Part shown: positions 37,641-46,313 of the stretch, one piece after another
How the letters are laid out: each line of letters begins with the position of its first letter
Position numbering within the stretch: the stretch's first letter is position 1
Assembly: GCF_003206715.1 (NCBI RefSeq)
Contig: NZ_PZJU01000037.1
Coordinates: forward strand, 21,735 to 68,189
DNA from: Salinicola peritrichatus
GTDB lineage: Bacteria > Pseudomonadota > Gammaproteobacteria > Pseudomonadales > Halomonadaceae
Direction: 5' to 3'
DNA length: 46,455 nt
The notes under the pieces: generated by a model
Seen by the model: only the letters and a program-made list of their open reading frames with translations
Databases searched by the model: none
Told to the model about the DNA's origin: nothing
Program-made: the position numbers and the translations under genes

Positions 37641-39584
37641 TCAGGCGGCGCGATGTTCGCGCATCCAGGCGATCAAGCCCCCGCTGAATAGTATCTCGAT
37701 CTGGCGCGGCGTCAGACGGTGTTCGAGGCGCAGCGTCTTGTCGCCGGCCCTGGCGCCAATCTCATTGCTGGCTTCCAGCGCCTGGCGCAGATTCTCGAAC
37801 GCGACCTCGCTGCCGATCTCCAGCGTGTCGTAGTCGCTGGCGTCGACGAAGGTCAGCGGCAGCACGCCGAAGTTGATCAGGTTCTGCTCGTGAATGCGCG
37901 CAAAACTCCTGGCCAGCACGATGCGCAGCCCCAGATAGCGCGGTGCGATGGCGGCGTGCTCGCGACTCGAACCCTGACCGTAGTTGTTGCCGCCGATGAC
38001 GATATGATCGCCGGTCTTGCGAGCCTGAGCGGCATAGCCTTCCATGACCCCGCGAAAGGCGAATTCGGCGATCTTCGGAATGTTGGAGCGGTAGGGCAGC
38101 ACTTCGCCACCGGCGGGCATGATCTCGTCGGTGGAGACATCGTCGCCGGCCTTCACCAGGACCGGAAGGGTCAGGCGCGTCTCCAGCGGTTCGAAATCGG
38201 GGAGCGATTCGATGTTCGGTCCCTTGATCAGATGAATCTTGCGCGCCTTCTCCTCGTCCAACGGCGGTATCAGCGTGCGCGTGTTGACGATCGGGTCGCT
38301 GGGCTCCTCGATTCGGGGATAGGGCATGTCGAGGGTCCTCGGGTCGGTGATCACGCCATTGAGCGCCGAGGCCGTGGCGGTTTCCGGGCTGCACAGGAAG
38401 ACGCGATCCTCGCGGGTGCCGGAGCGGCCGGGAAAGTTGCGCGGTACCGTGCGCAGACTGTTGACCTCGTTGGCTGGGGCTTGCCCCATGCCGATACAGC
38501 CGTTGCAACCGGCCTGATGCAGGCGTGCGCCGGCATCCAGCAGGCTGAACAGATGCCCGTCTCGGGTCAGGGTCTCGAGAATCGAGCGTGAAGTGGGATT
38601 GATCTCCAGCGAGACGTCGTCGTCGACGGTGCGCCCTTCGAGCATGGCGGCCGCGACGGCGAAATCGCGGTAGCCGGGGTTGGCCGAGGAGCCGATATAG
38701 GCCTGCGACAGCGGCTCGCCGGCGATCTCGCGCACCGGCACGACATTGGCGGGACTCGACGGCTTGGCGATCAGCGGCTCGAGATGGCTCAGGTCGATCT
38801 CTTCGCGGCAGTCGTAGCGACAGCCGTCGTCGGGCAGTAGCTCTTGCCAGTCGTCGCCCCGGCCCTCCGCGCATAGGAATGCCTTCACCGCGGCGTCTGA
38901 AGGGAACACGCTGGTGGTGGCGCCGAGTTCGGCTCCCATGTTGGCGATCACGTGGCGATCCATGGCCGAGAGCTGCTCGAGCCCAGGGCCGTAGTACTCG
39001 ATGATGCGGCCGACCCCGCCGCTGACGCCGTGACGGCGCAACATCTCGAGGATGACATCCTTGGCGCTGATCCAGTCGGGCAGGCGGCCATCGAGACGCA
39101 CGCCCCACACTTCCGGCATCCGGGTATAAAAAGGCTCGCCGGCCATCGCCATGGCGACGTCGATGCCGCCGGCGCCGATCGCCAGCATGCCCAGCGAACC
39201 GGCGGCCGGTGTATGGCTGTCGGAACCCAGTAGCGTCTTGCCGGGCTTGCCGAAACGCTGCTGATGGGTCGGGTGGCTGACGCCGTTACCGGGGCGCGAG
39301 AACCAGACCCCGAGGCGCTGCGCTGCCGTCTGCAGGAAGCGGTGGTCGTCGGGGTTCTTATTGTCCTCCTGGATCAGGTTGTGATCGACGTACTGTGCCG
39401 ATATCTCGGTTTTGACACGCTCGAGACCCATCGCCTCCAGCTCCAGCATCACCATGGTGCCGGTGGCATCCTGGGTCAGGGTTTGATCGATTTTCAGGCC
39501 GACCGCCTCGCCGGGCGTCATGTCGCCGCTGACGAGGTGCGAAGCGATCAGCTTCTGGGTGACGTTACGGGGTGTGTGGCGCAT
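37641..39584 (-). CDS. Aconitate hydratase, Aquifex-type
   Basis: A 647-residue single-chain aconitase of the shorter type, built from LeuC-like and LeuD-like domains. Blocks include GSDSHTPAAGSLGMLAIGAGG, GATTSVFPSD, QAGCNGCIGMGQAP with C360 and C363, and the swivel-domain GGNNYGQGSSREHAA. The usual first cluster-ligand motif IGSCTN reads IGSSAN at 297-302, so that cysteine is Ser300. Whether this is normal for the subfamily I cannot check. The frame opens at 39614; the start at 39584 has GGGAG upstream. It converges with the small secreted gene and is divergent from the phosphodiesterase gene. Confidence 0.85.
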   Translation of the reverse strand: MRHTPRNVTQKLIASHLVSGDMTPGEAVGLKIDQTLTQDATGTMVMLELEAMGLERVKTEISAQYVDHNLIQEDNKNPDDHRFLQTAAQRLGVWFSRPGNGVSHPTHQQRFGKPGKTLLGSDSHTPAAGSLGMLAIGAGGIDVAMAMAGEPFYTRMPEVWGVRLDGRLPDWISAKDVILEMLRRHGVSGGVGRIIEYYGPGLEQLSAMDRHVIANMGAELGATTSVFPSDAAVKAFLCAEGRGDDWQELLPDDGCRYDCREEIDLSHLEPLIAKPSSPANVVPVREIAGEPLSQAYIGSSANPGYRDFAVAAAMLEGRTVDDDVSLEINPTSRSILETLTRDGHLFSLLDAGARLHQAGCNGCIGMGQAPANEVNSLRTVPRNFPGRSGTREDRVFLCSPETATASALNGVITDPRTLDMPYPRIEEPSDPIVNTRTLIPPLDEEKARKIHLIKGPNIESLPDFEPLETRLTLPVLVKAGDDVSTDEIMPAGGEVLPYRSNIPKIAEFAFRGVMEGYAAQARKTGDHIVIGGNNYGQGSSREHAAIAPRYLGLRIVLARSFARIHEQNLINFGVLPLTFVDASDYDTLEIGSEVAFENLRQALEASNEIGARAGDKTLRLEHRLTPRQIEILFSGGLIAWMREHRAA

Positions 39585-39666
39585 GATTGGCTCCCAGTGT
39601 TTCCACACTGACATTGGCTAACCTCTTCAGTGTAGGAGAGACCTTGCGAACACACGGAGCGTGCGC

Positions 39667-40170
39667 GTGGCAGCTTCCATACCTGCGGAAATCATCGAGA
39701 CGGAGTCACCGGTGGGCATCATCTCCGATACCCACGGCCTGCTTCGGGACGAGGCGCTGGCGCTACTGGCCGATTGCCAGCCGCTGATTCATCTGGGCGA
39801 TGTCGGCGATCCGGCGATTCTCGAGCGCCTGGCGCAACTGGCGCCGGTTTACGCCATTCGCGGCAACATCGATCGGCAGGGAGTATGTGCGGCGCTGCCG
39901 TTGCATCGCCGGCTGATCGTCAATGGCCGGGCGCTGCAACTGGTTCACGATATTGCGGATATCGACGAACGAATGGCCTGCGAGGCGGTGCTGCACGGCC
40001 ATTCGCACAAGCCACGCAACGAGTGGCGCGAAGCCGACGACGAGCGGCAGCTCTGGTTCAACCCCGGCGCGGCCGGCAAACGGCGATTCCGCTTGCCGCT
40101 CACGCTGGGCAAGCTGTGGCTGGACGAGCGCGGTATTCGAGGGGCGATCGTGCATCTGCCGCTCGCTTAG
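39667..40170 (+). CDS. YfcE/MJ0936-type metallophosphoesterase
   Basis: A 167-residue calcineurin-like phosphodiesterase. The metal-binding motifs are in order: GIISDTHG, HLGDVGD, IRGNID and the GHSHKP motif near residue 115, then NPGAAGKRRF. Such proteins hydrolyse phosphodiester bonds in vitro with unclear physiological substrates. GTG 39667 is preferred over GTG 39661, since GGAG (39656-39659) is then seven bases upstream. Its TAG stop forms part of the terminal arm of element A3. Confidence 0.85.
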   Translation: MAASIPAEIIETESPVGIISDTHGLLRDEALALLADCQPLIHLGDVGDPAILERLAQLAPVYAIRGNIDRQGVCAALPLHRRLIVNGRALQLVHDIADIDERMACEAVLHGHSHKPRNEWREADDERQLWFNPGAAGKRRFRLPLTLGKLWLDERGIRGAIVHLPLA

Positions 40171-40311
40171 GCTCTGTACGAAAACTGCCTGCGCTTGCCT
40201 ATACGGCGTTAAAAATCGGTTCGGAATGCTCATTTACACCGCGTAAACTCCGCTTTCTCACCGATTTTCGCCTTGTCTGGGCTTCGCTCGCCGACTTTTC
40301 GTACAGGGCCT
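40169..40311. repeat. Family A palindromic element, copy A3
   Basis: A 143-bp element overlapping the phosphodiesterase stop codon and ending 11 bp before the sugar-dehydrogenase stop. The outer arm is AGGCTCTGTACGAAAA (40169-40184), pairing with TTTTCGTACAGGGCCT (40296-40311) over 16 positions, one a G-T. Inner arms are AAAATCGGT (40212-40220) and ACCGATTTT (40260-40268). The tip is TTTAC (40233-40237) and GTAAA (40243-40247). Landmarks GGCGTTA, GAATGCTCA and CGCCTTG are shared with A2 and A4. Confidence 0.9.
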
Positions 40312-40321
40312 CGAGTGCCGC

Positions 40322-41536
40322 CTAGCTATCTTCCGGCGTCACGCGAATCAACGCGCCGTCGCTCGAATCGGTCAGCAGCCACAGCGCTCCGTCCGGGCCT
40401 TCATCGACATCGCGGACCCGGCCGAGTTCTTCCAGCAGCCGCTGTTCGCCATCGACGCGTTCGCCATCGAGCGTCAAGCGCACCAGACCGCCCGGCGAGA
40501 GCGAGGCGATCACCAGGTTGCCGTTCCAGCCGGGGAAGCGCTCGCCCTGATAGAAGGCCATGTCGCCCGGCGCGATCACCGGGTCCCAGTAGTAGACCGG
40601 CTGTTCCATGCCGTCGTGAGCGGTAATGCCGTCTCCGATCGGGGAGCCATCATAATCTTCACCGTAGGTGATCACCGGCCAACCATAATTCTTGCCGGCT
40701 TCGGGGATATTGAGTTCGTCCCCGCCACGCGGGCCATGCTCGATCGTCCACAGCTTGCCGGTTTGCGGATGCAGGGCGGCTCCCTGGATATTGCGGTGCC
40801 CGTAGGACCAGATCTCCGGCAGTCCCTCTTCGCCGTCGGCGAACGGGTTTTCGTCCGGTACCGAGCCGTCCTCGAGAATTCTCACGACCTTGCCGAGATG
40901 GGTGTCGAGATCCTGCGCCAGTTGACGCGGCTCGGGCAGCGAGCGTTCGCCGAGGGTAACGTAGAGCCGATCCTGGTCGTCCCAGACCAGCCGCGAGCCG
41001 AAATGCCTGGTCGAATCCCAGGCCGGTGTCTGGCGAAAGATCACCTCGACGTCGTCGAGACGCGTGTGGTCCTGGTTCAGCGTGCCGCGTGCCACCGAGG
41101 TGCCGTTGGTGCCGTCGCCCCGCGGTTCGGCGTAGCTGAAGTAGACATGGCGGTTGCTGGCGAAGTCGGGATCGAGGCTGATGTCGAGCAGCCCGCCCTG
41201 GCCGCGGGCGTCGATCTCCGGCAGCCCCTCGATCGGCGCCGACAGTGTCCCTTCATGCAGATCGACTGCCCTGAGACGCCCCGGGCGTTCGCTGACCAGG
41301 GCGGTGTCGCTGTCGAGAAACACCAGCGACCAGGGATGTTCCAGACCCTCGGCGACACGCTCGCTATGCAGCGTGGGAGCGTCGGAAATTGCCGGTGCCC
41401 GAGTCTGTCCCTCGAAGGCTGGCGTCTGGTCGGGAGCGTTCGGTGGTCCGGTGGGAACCGCTTCCTGGGCCAGGATGTCGCCACTCAGGGTGAGTAGCAG
41501 GGCGGTACCGGATGAGGTAACGAGGCTGCGCAACAT
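40322..41536 (-). CDS. PQQ-dependent sugar dehydrogenase (YliI/aldose type)
   Basis: A 404-residue exported dehydrogenase of the soluble aldose type. The signal peptide runs to about residue 24 (ILAQEAVP). The beta-propeller blocks include LEHPWSLVFLDSDTALVSERPGR, GQGGLLDISLDPDF, RHFGSRLVWD and GPRGGDELN; such proteins oxidise aldoses with PQQ bound in the periplasm. The start at 41536 has GGAG upstream; the open frame to 41815 would cover the promoter region. It is convergent with the phosphodiesterase gene and divergent from the abrB-type gene, and no pqq biosynthesis genes are in the window. Confidence 0.88.
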   Translation of the reverse strand: MLRSLVTSSGTALLLTLSGDILAQEAVPTGPPNAPDQTPAFEGQTRAPAISDAPTLHSERVAEGLEHPWSLVFLDSDTALVSERPGRLRAVDLHEGTLSAPIEGLPEIDARGQGGLLDISLDPDFASNRHVYFSYAEPRGDGTNGTSVARGTLNQDHTRLDDVEVIFRQTPAWDSTRHFGSRLVWDDQDRLYVTLGERSLPEPRQLAQDLDTHLGKVVRILEDGSVPDENPFADGEEGLPEIWSYGHRNIQGAALHPQTGKLWTIEHGPRGGDELNIPEAGKNYGWPVITYGEDYDGSPIGDGITAHDGMEQPVYYWDPVIAPGDMAFYQGERFPGWNGNLVIASLSPGGLVRLTLDGERVDGEQRLLEELGRVRDVDEGPDGALWLLTDSSDGALIRVTPEDS

Positions 41537-41628
41537 GGGAGACTCCACTGCGTAGAATCGAAAGCGGTAAGTCGTCACTGTAGCAGCCCCCCAGCAGCAA
41601 TGGGAGAACACGCGATTGTCGACAACGG

Positions 41629-41658
41629 CTGACCGAGAGGCAGGAAAATGGATATAAT
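41629..41658 (+). promoter_or_regulatory. Predicted promoter of the AbrB-family gene
   Basis: CTGACC (41629-41634), 18 bp, then a perfect TATAAT (41653-41658) facing the AbrB-family gene. Transcription would begin at about 41665, inside the next palindromic element, giving a leader of roughly 285 nt. Predicted only from sequence. Confidence 0.55.
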
Positions 41659-41659
41659 G

Positions 41660-41926
41660 AGGGGCTGTTAACGTTTCAGCGCGAACCGCGTTGCTGCGCC
41701 AAATGGCGCCAGGCCAGGCGCGGGATACAGAGAAGGGTGGTTCCCTTTTCAAATCCCGCAACGCCGCATGGCGCCATTTGCCGTGCAACCCGAAGGGCCG
41801 GGCCAGTTTTCGCACGGTGCTGCGTTATTCGTCGTTCATTTGAAATGACCAAACTACTCTCCTTATGCCTTGCCCCGCACAAAAACTGGCTCCGGCGCGG
41901 CCGTGCGTGAAACGTCAACAGCCCCT
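41660..41926. repeat. Large palindromic element B, in the AbrB leader
   Basis: A 267-bp element bounded by inverted arms AGGGGCTGTTAACGTTTCA (41660-41678) and TGAAACGTCAACAGCCCCT (41908-41926), with one mismatch in 19. Inside, CAAATGGCGCCA (about 41700) pairs with TGGCGCCATTTG (about 41770). CCAGTTTT (41803-41810) pairs with AAAACTGG (41882-41889) and encloses a core with GCTGCGTTA, CATTT, AAACT and TGCCTTGCC in the same order as in family A elements. The predicted abrB transcript would include nearly all of it as a structured leader. Confidence 0.82.
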
Positions 41927-41948
41927 TGCCTTTTATCGGAGTATCTCC

Positions 41949-43055
41949 TTGCCCCCGGAACCTTCTGATCCATCGAGTCATCGTCGCGCCTTGCCGGTCT
42001 GGGCGCGATGGGTCTTGCTGGCAATCTCATGCATGGTCGCCAACCGTCTGCTCTATATCCTTCACATGCCCGCCGGCGGATTCATCGGGCCGATGGCGGT
42101 AGCGATCGTCTATGGCGTGTCGATCGGCGGCCTCAAGCTGCCGCGCCCCTGTTTCAAGCTCAGTCAGGGGGTCATCGGCGTGCTGATCGCCCAGACCCTG
42201 AGCATGACGGTGCTGTTCAAGATTCTGAATGCCTGGCCGGTCATGCTGCTGGCGACGGCCATCACGCTGCTGCTGAGCCTGGTGGTGGGTATCGGCCTGG
42301 TGCGCTACGGCGGCCTGCCGGGGTCGACCGCGGCCTGGGGCACCACTCCGGGCGCGGCGGCGGCGATGGTGGCGATGGCCGAGGAGAGCGATGCCGACCC
42401 GCGCATCGTGGCGGCAATGCAGTACGTGCGCGTGGTCTGCGTGGTACTGATCGGCGCGCTGGTCAGCCACTATCTGGGAGTGACCGGCGGTCCCGGGCAT
42501 CCCGCCCAGGGGCTGCCCGATTCTCTCGGCGAGCTGGGCGACGGCCTCGCCACATTGGCGGCCGTGGTGGCGGGCGTCTGGCTGTTCGACGGGCGGCTAC
42601 CGGCCGGGGCGCTGCTGGGGCCGGTGGTGATCGGCAGTGTGCTGCACCTGACCGGGGTGATCACTATCCTGCTGCCGCAACCGCTGCTGGAACTGGCCTA
42701 TGGCCTGATCGGAACTTATGTGGGATTGCGCTTCGATCGCGCAACGGTGCGCAACATCGCTCGCTCGCTGGGTAAGATGATCCTCGCTTCGCTGGTGCTG
42801 ATCGCGTTGTGCGCGCTGTCGGCCTGGCTGATGACGCTACTGATGCATACCCAGTTCATTTCGGCCTATCTCGGCACCAGTCCCGGTGGGCTCGACTCGA
42901 TGACCATCATCGCCATCGATACCCATGCCGACGTCGGCCTGGTGGTCGCGCTGCAGACGTTGAGACTGTTTACCGTGGTACTGGTCGGGCCAGGCATGGC
43001 GAAGCTGGTGGCGCGCTTCGCCCGGTCTGCCACGGGCAGCATCGGCAGGGGCTAG
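41949..43055 (+). CDS. AbrB-family membrane protein
   Basis: A 368-residue protein of the AbrB/YjgN-like family (PF05145), sometimes misannotated as ammonia monooxygenase. It has ten or so hydrophobic helices in two repeats; the AbrB landmarks GGFIGPMAVAI and GLPGSTAAWGTTPGAAAAMVAMAEE are visible in the first half, and GTSPGGLDSMTIIAI in the second. The function is probably transport of an unknown compound. TTG 41949 with GGAG (41938-41941) seven bases upstream is the start I prefer; the frame opens at 41865, within element B. Confidence 0.85.
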   Translation: MPPEPSDPSSHRRALPVWARWVLLAISCMVANRLLYILHMPAGGFIGPMAVAIVYGVSIGGLKLPRPCFKLSQGVIGVLIAQTLSMTVLFKILNAWPVMLLATAITLLLSLVVGIGLVRYGGLPGSTAAWGTTPGAAAAMVAMAEESDADPRIVAAMQYVRVVCVVLIGALVSHYLGVTGGPGHPAQGLPDSLGELGDGLATLAAVVAGVWLFDGRLPAGALLGPVVIGSVLHLTGVITILLPQPLLELAYGLIGTYVGLRFDRATVRNIARSLGKMILASLVLIALCALSAWLMTLLMHTQFISAYLGTSPGGLDSMTIIAIDTHADVGLVVALQTLRLFTVVLVGPGMAKLVARFARSATGSIGRG

Positions 43056-43077
43056 CCAGCCCAGTAGGCGCAGACAG

Positions 43078-43575
43078 TCAGTGCAGGCTCCATTCCCAGC
43101 GGCGATGATTGTCGCTCGGCGGGGCGTGGCTGCGTACCCGGCTGACCCAGGCCTGGCGGCCGCTGCGACGGATCAGATAGACGATTTCGCCTTCGCGCAG
43201 CGGCGGATTGGCGGGATCGATCAGAATGGCTTCGAACCAGCGCGAGAGATGAAAGACCTGTAGCTTGCCGTTGACGGGATGCGCCGTTACCTGGACGGCC
43301 GCCTCGGCGTTGCCGCGCGGGGAAGGAAGCGTGCTGGCTAGCCAGATCGGCAACCGCTCATGCCGATTGACCGCGATCGCCGCCAACAGCAACGCGCAGG
43401 CGCCCAGCAGACTGGTCGCGGGAGAAATGAACGGCACCTGGATCGACAGCCCCAGGACGCCGACCGCAACGATACCGACGAGCGGATGCGGTAATCGCCG
43501 ATAGAGTAGAAAAAGCGCACACAGGCCGATGCCCAGTGCTGCCTCTTCCTGCATGTGATTGAGCCATAGAGCCAT
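43078..43575 (-). CDS. Small membrane protein of unknown function
   Basis: I do not recognise this 165-residue protein. The first half has two or three hydrophobic segments (about residues 10-25, 30-50 and 52-70), then a soluble domain of about 95 residues with alternating beta-like sequence ending in VSRVRSHAPPSDNHRRWEWSLH (given here in part: RRWEWSLH). The layout resembles NfeD-like proteins in outline only, and no motif confirms this. It converges with the AbrB-family gene 22 bp away and diverges from the amino-acid permease gene. Confidence 0.65.
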   Translation of the reverse strand: MALWLNHMQEEAALGIGLCALFLLYRRLPHPLVGIVAVGVLGLSIQVPFISPATSLLGACALLLAAIAVNRHERLPIWLASTLPSPRGNAEAAVQVTAHPVNGKLQVFHLSRWFEAILIDPANPPLREGEIVYLIRRSGRQAWVSRVRSHAPPSDNHRRWEWSLH

Positions 43576-43974
43576 GGATTACCCTGCTGCGTCTTGCGAC
43601 CGCCTCTCATGGGCAAATCGTCGGTTTTTGCGGCGCCATCGAAGGGCGCCGTCGTTCATCATCAAGGCGGACTCCATCCACCGCGCGAACCGAGCACGAA
43701 TGCCGACACGACAGTCGCTGGAGCCTCGCTGTGCAGGATACTGGTGGCAAAACGCCCCCTCCAGAGAAGAACGGTAAATAATTGCTGCCTAACGTAGCTT
43801 TCGAGAGGGATTGTCAACGCCTTGCCGGCGCGATGACGGGCGGGACGCACCAGGGGATTGCGACCTTGGTCGGAGTGCAGTATTTCTGAGAGTCTGATGT
43901 CGCTCGATTCGAGACATCGCGCACCGGTTCCCTGCGCGACACAACAATGACAACGCCAACGGCGGGAGGCAGCT
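43576..43974. other. Intergenic region upstream of the permease, with a palindrome
   Basis: This 399-bp gap holds no gene I can support. It contains the promoters of the divergent flanking genes. A near-palindrome lies at 43896-43918: GATGTC, a centre, and GACATC, with CTCGATTCGAG inside, a possible operator 56 bp before the permease ATG. A GGCGCC inverted repeat lies near 43635-43650. Confidence 0.5.
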
Positions 43975-45486
43975 ATGCAACCCTCTTCGAACATCCGGTA
44001 CCGACACCAAGACGCGAGCTATTTCGACAAGCGGGGCTTGAGTCGCTATGCCGGCCCCTGGTCGTTATGGGCGCTCGGTGTCGGTGCGGTCATTTCCGGG
44101 CACTACTCCGGCTGGAACCTGGGCCTGTCGATCGGCGGCTGGGGCGGTATGGCCATCGCCACGGTGCTGATCGCGATCATGTATCTGGGACTGACCTTCT
44201 GCATTGCCGAGATGTCGCCGGCACTACCCCATACCGGGGCCGCCTACTCGTTTGCGCGCTCGTCGATGGGACCCTGGGGCGGTTTCATCACCGGCCTGTG
44301 CGAAAACGTCGAGTACATCCTGACGCCGGCGGTGATCGTGTTCTTCATCGGCTCCTATCTCGGCAGCATCTTCGAGACGCCGGCAGTCATGCAGCCGCTA
44401 TGGTGGGTCATCGGCTATATCCTGTTCGTGGGGCTCAACATCATCGGCGTGGAGTTGTCGTTCAAGGTCACGCTGACGGTGACCCTGATGGCGTTGGCGG
44501 TACTGGTCATATTCTGGATCTCGGCGATTCCGCACATCGATTTCTCCACCTGGGCGCTCAACATCGGCAGCGGCGGTGAACTGCTGGAAGGCGGCGGCGG
44601 TCCGTTTCTGCCCATGGGGATCGGCGGCGCGCTGGCGGCAATGCCGTTTGCCGTGTGGCTGTTTCTGGCCATCGAGCAGCTGCCGCTGGCCGCCGAGGAG
44701 TCGGTTGATCCCAGACGCGACATGCCCAAGGGCATCATCCTGGGCATGGTCACGCTGATCGTCTCGGCATCGATGATCCTGGTGCTGAATCCGTCGCTGG
44801 TGGGCGTGGGCGCCTATGCGCTGGGGCAGAGCGGGGAGCCGCTGCTGGACGGATTTGCCGCCATCTACGGCAGCGGCCTGGCCAAGCTACTGGCGCTGGT
44901 GGCGATTATCGGGCTGATCTCGAGTTTCCACACCATCATCTTCGCCCAGGGCCGCCAGATCTATTCGCTGTCGCGCGCCGGTTACTTTCCCACCTGGCTG
45001 TCGTTGACCCACGGCACCCGCAGGACGCCGCACGTGGCGATGATCACCGGTGCCTGTCTGGGGCTGGTCATCATGCTGGTACTGTTCGTCGGCCTGGGCG
45101 TCGATCAAGGCTCGGCGGTGATCGGTGGCACGCTGCTCAACATGGCGGTATTCGGCGCGATGTGCTCCTACATCGCACAGGCGGTGTCGTTCATTCTGCT
45201 GCGTCGGAATCGTGCGGACATTCCGCGCCCCTACCGCAGCCCTTTCGGCGTGCCCGGGGCCTGGATCACCATCGTCATCGCGCTGGTGACACTATTCTTT
45301 CAGTTGAGCGATCCGACATATCGGATCGGTATTCTCGGGGTGATCGTGTGGTTTGCTGTCGCCATCGCTTATTTCGCCCTCGTCGGACGCCATCGGCTGA
45401 TTCTCTCCCCGGAGGAGGAGTTCGCCATGGAGCGCCGCGAGCAGGCGGCGGCCGACGTCGAGACGATATCCGCCGCCAAGCCCTGA
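43975..45486 (+). CDS. Ethanolamine permease-like APC transporter
   Basis: A 503-residue amino acid-polyamine-organocation (APC) family transporter with 12 predicted helices. It resembles the ethanolamine permease group: YRHQDASYFDKRGLSRYAGPWSLWALGVGAVISGHYSGWN at the N-terminus (quoted in pieces YFDKRGLSRYAGPWSLWALG and VGAVISGHYSGWN), and IEQLPLAAEESVDPRRDMPKG in the middle. No eut genes for ethanolamine breakdown are in the window, so another amine or amino acid is possible. GGGAGG lies before the ATG. A strong terminator follows. Confidence 0.85.
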   Translation: MQPSSNIRYRHQDASYFDKRGLSRYAGPWSLWALGVGAVISGHYSGWNLGLSIGGWGGMAIATVLIAIMYLGLTFCIAEMSPALPHTGAAYSFARSSMGPWGGFITGLCENVEYILTPAVIVFFIGSYLGSIFETPAVMQPLWWVIGYILFVGLNIIGVELSFKVTLTVTLMALAVLVIFWISAIPHIDFSTWALNIGSGGELLEGGGGPFLPMGIGGALAAMPFAVWLFLAIEQLPLAAEESVDPRRDMPKGIILGMVTLIVSASMILVLNPSLVGVGAYALGQSGEPLLDGFAAIYGSGLAKLLALVAIIGLISSFHTIIFAQGRQIYSLSRAGYFPTWLSLTHGTRRTPHVAMITGACLGLVIMLVLFVGLGVDQGSAVIGGTLLNMAVFGAMCSYIAQAVSFILLRRNRADIPRPYRSPFGVPGAWITIVIALVTLFFQLSDPTYRIGILGVIVWFAVAIAYFALVGRHRLILSPEEEFAMERREQAAADVETISAAKP

Positions 45487-45493
45487 GCCCGCC

Positions 45494-45522
45494 ACGCGGC
45501 CGGTCGCCACCGGCCGCGTTTT
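45494..45522 (+). terminator. Rho-independent terminator after the permease
   Basis: ACGCGGCCGG (45494-45503) pairs with CCGGCCGCGT (45510-45519), a perfect 10-bp stem with a six-base loop, followed by TTT. Confidence 0.85.
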
Positions 45523-45590
45523 CACGCTGGATCGGTGTGCCGGCCCGAGTGCTGGCGTAGAATGCTGCCGATGCTAAAAAGGAGTGTTTC

Positions 45591-46313
45591 ATGCGCATCG
45601 GAATTCTGCAGTGCGACGACGTCGCCGAGCCCCTACGCGACACACATGGCAACTATCCCGAGCAGTTCGAGCGTCTGCTGACGCGGGTGGACCCGACGCT
45701 AGCGTTTCGTATCTGGCGCTGCCTGGATGGCGAGATACCTGATGCAGGAGAGTTCGGTGAGGCCGATGCCTGGCTGATCACCGGGTCCAAATACGGGGTC
45801 AGCGACGGCGATGCCTGGATCGAACGCTTGTGCGCCTTCGTACGCCAGCTGTGGCAGGCCAGGCGGCCGCTGATCGGCGTCTGTTTCGGTCATCAACTGA
45901 TTGCCAAGGCGTTGCATGGCGAGGTCGAGCGCAGCCCGCGCGGCTGGGGGATCGGTGTCTCCTTCAATCGGCTGATCGAGCGTGCCGAGTGGATGCAGCC
46001 CTACCAGGAAGGACTCGATCTGCTGGTGAGCCATCAGGATCAGGTCAAGACCCTGCCGCCACAGACGCGGGTGCTCGCGGCCAGCGACTTCTGTCCCTTC
46101 TATCTGATCCAGGTGGGCGAATGTTTCCTCGGCGTTCAGGGGCATCCCGAATTCACCAAGGGCTACTCAGCGGATCTCATGACGCTGCGCAGCGATGCCA
46201 TGCCGGCGCATCGGGTGCGGGAAGGGCAGGCCTCGCTGAATGCGGACGTGGACAGCGAACTGATGGCCCGCTGGATGCTCAATTTCTGGCGTCAGGCCCT
46301 ACGGTCTGTCTGA
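45591..46313 (+). CDS. Class I glutamine amidotransferase-like protein
   Basis: A 240-residue single-domain class I glutamine amidotransferase. The nucleophile elbow is GVCFGHQLIA with C98, and the His/Glu pair is H185 and E187 in GVQGHPEFT. It stands alone without a synthase partner domain, like the YfeJ group of GMP-synthase-like amidotransferases, whose targets are mostly unknown. The region before (WLITGSKYGVSD) is the usual oxyanion loop. AAAAAGGAG lies six bases before the ATG. Its TGA stop is contained in the outer arm of element A4. Confidence 0.87.
   Translation: MRIGILQCDDVAEPLRDTHGNYPEQFERLLTRVDPTLAFRIWRCLDGEIPDAGEFGEADAWLITGSKYGVSDGDAWIERLCAFVRQLWQARRPLIGVCFGHQLIAKALHGEVERSPRGWGIGVSFNRLIERAEWMQPYQEGLDLLVSHQDQVKTLPPQTRVLAASDFCPFYLIQVGECFLGVQGHPEFTKGYSADLMTLRSDAMPAHRVREGQASLNADVDSELMARWMLNFWRQALRSV

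Noticed and set aside
37525-37833. Open frames beginning inside family A elements
   Set aside because: They arise from the shared palindrome sequence (similar short peptides recur at A2 and A3), run antisense into real genes and lack ribosome sites.
41865-41948. Longer AbrB-family start at ATG 41865
   Set aside because: This would translate the right half of palindrome B; TTG 41949 has a well-placed GGAG and starts just before the first membrane helix.
41949-43055. Ammonia monooxygenase
   Set aside because: A frequent misannotation of this AbrB-type membrane family; there are no copper ligands or partner subunits.
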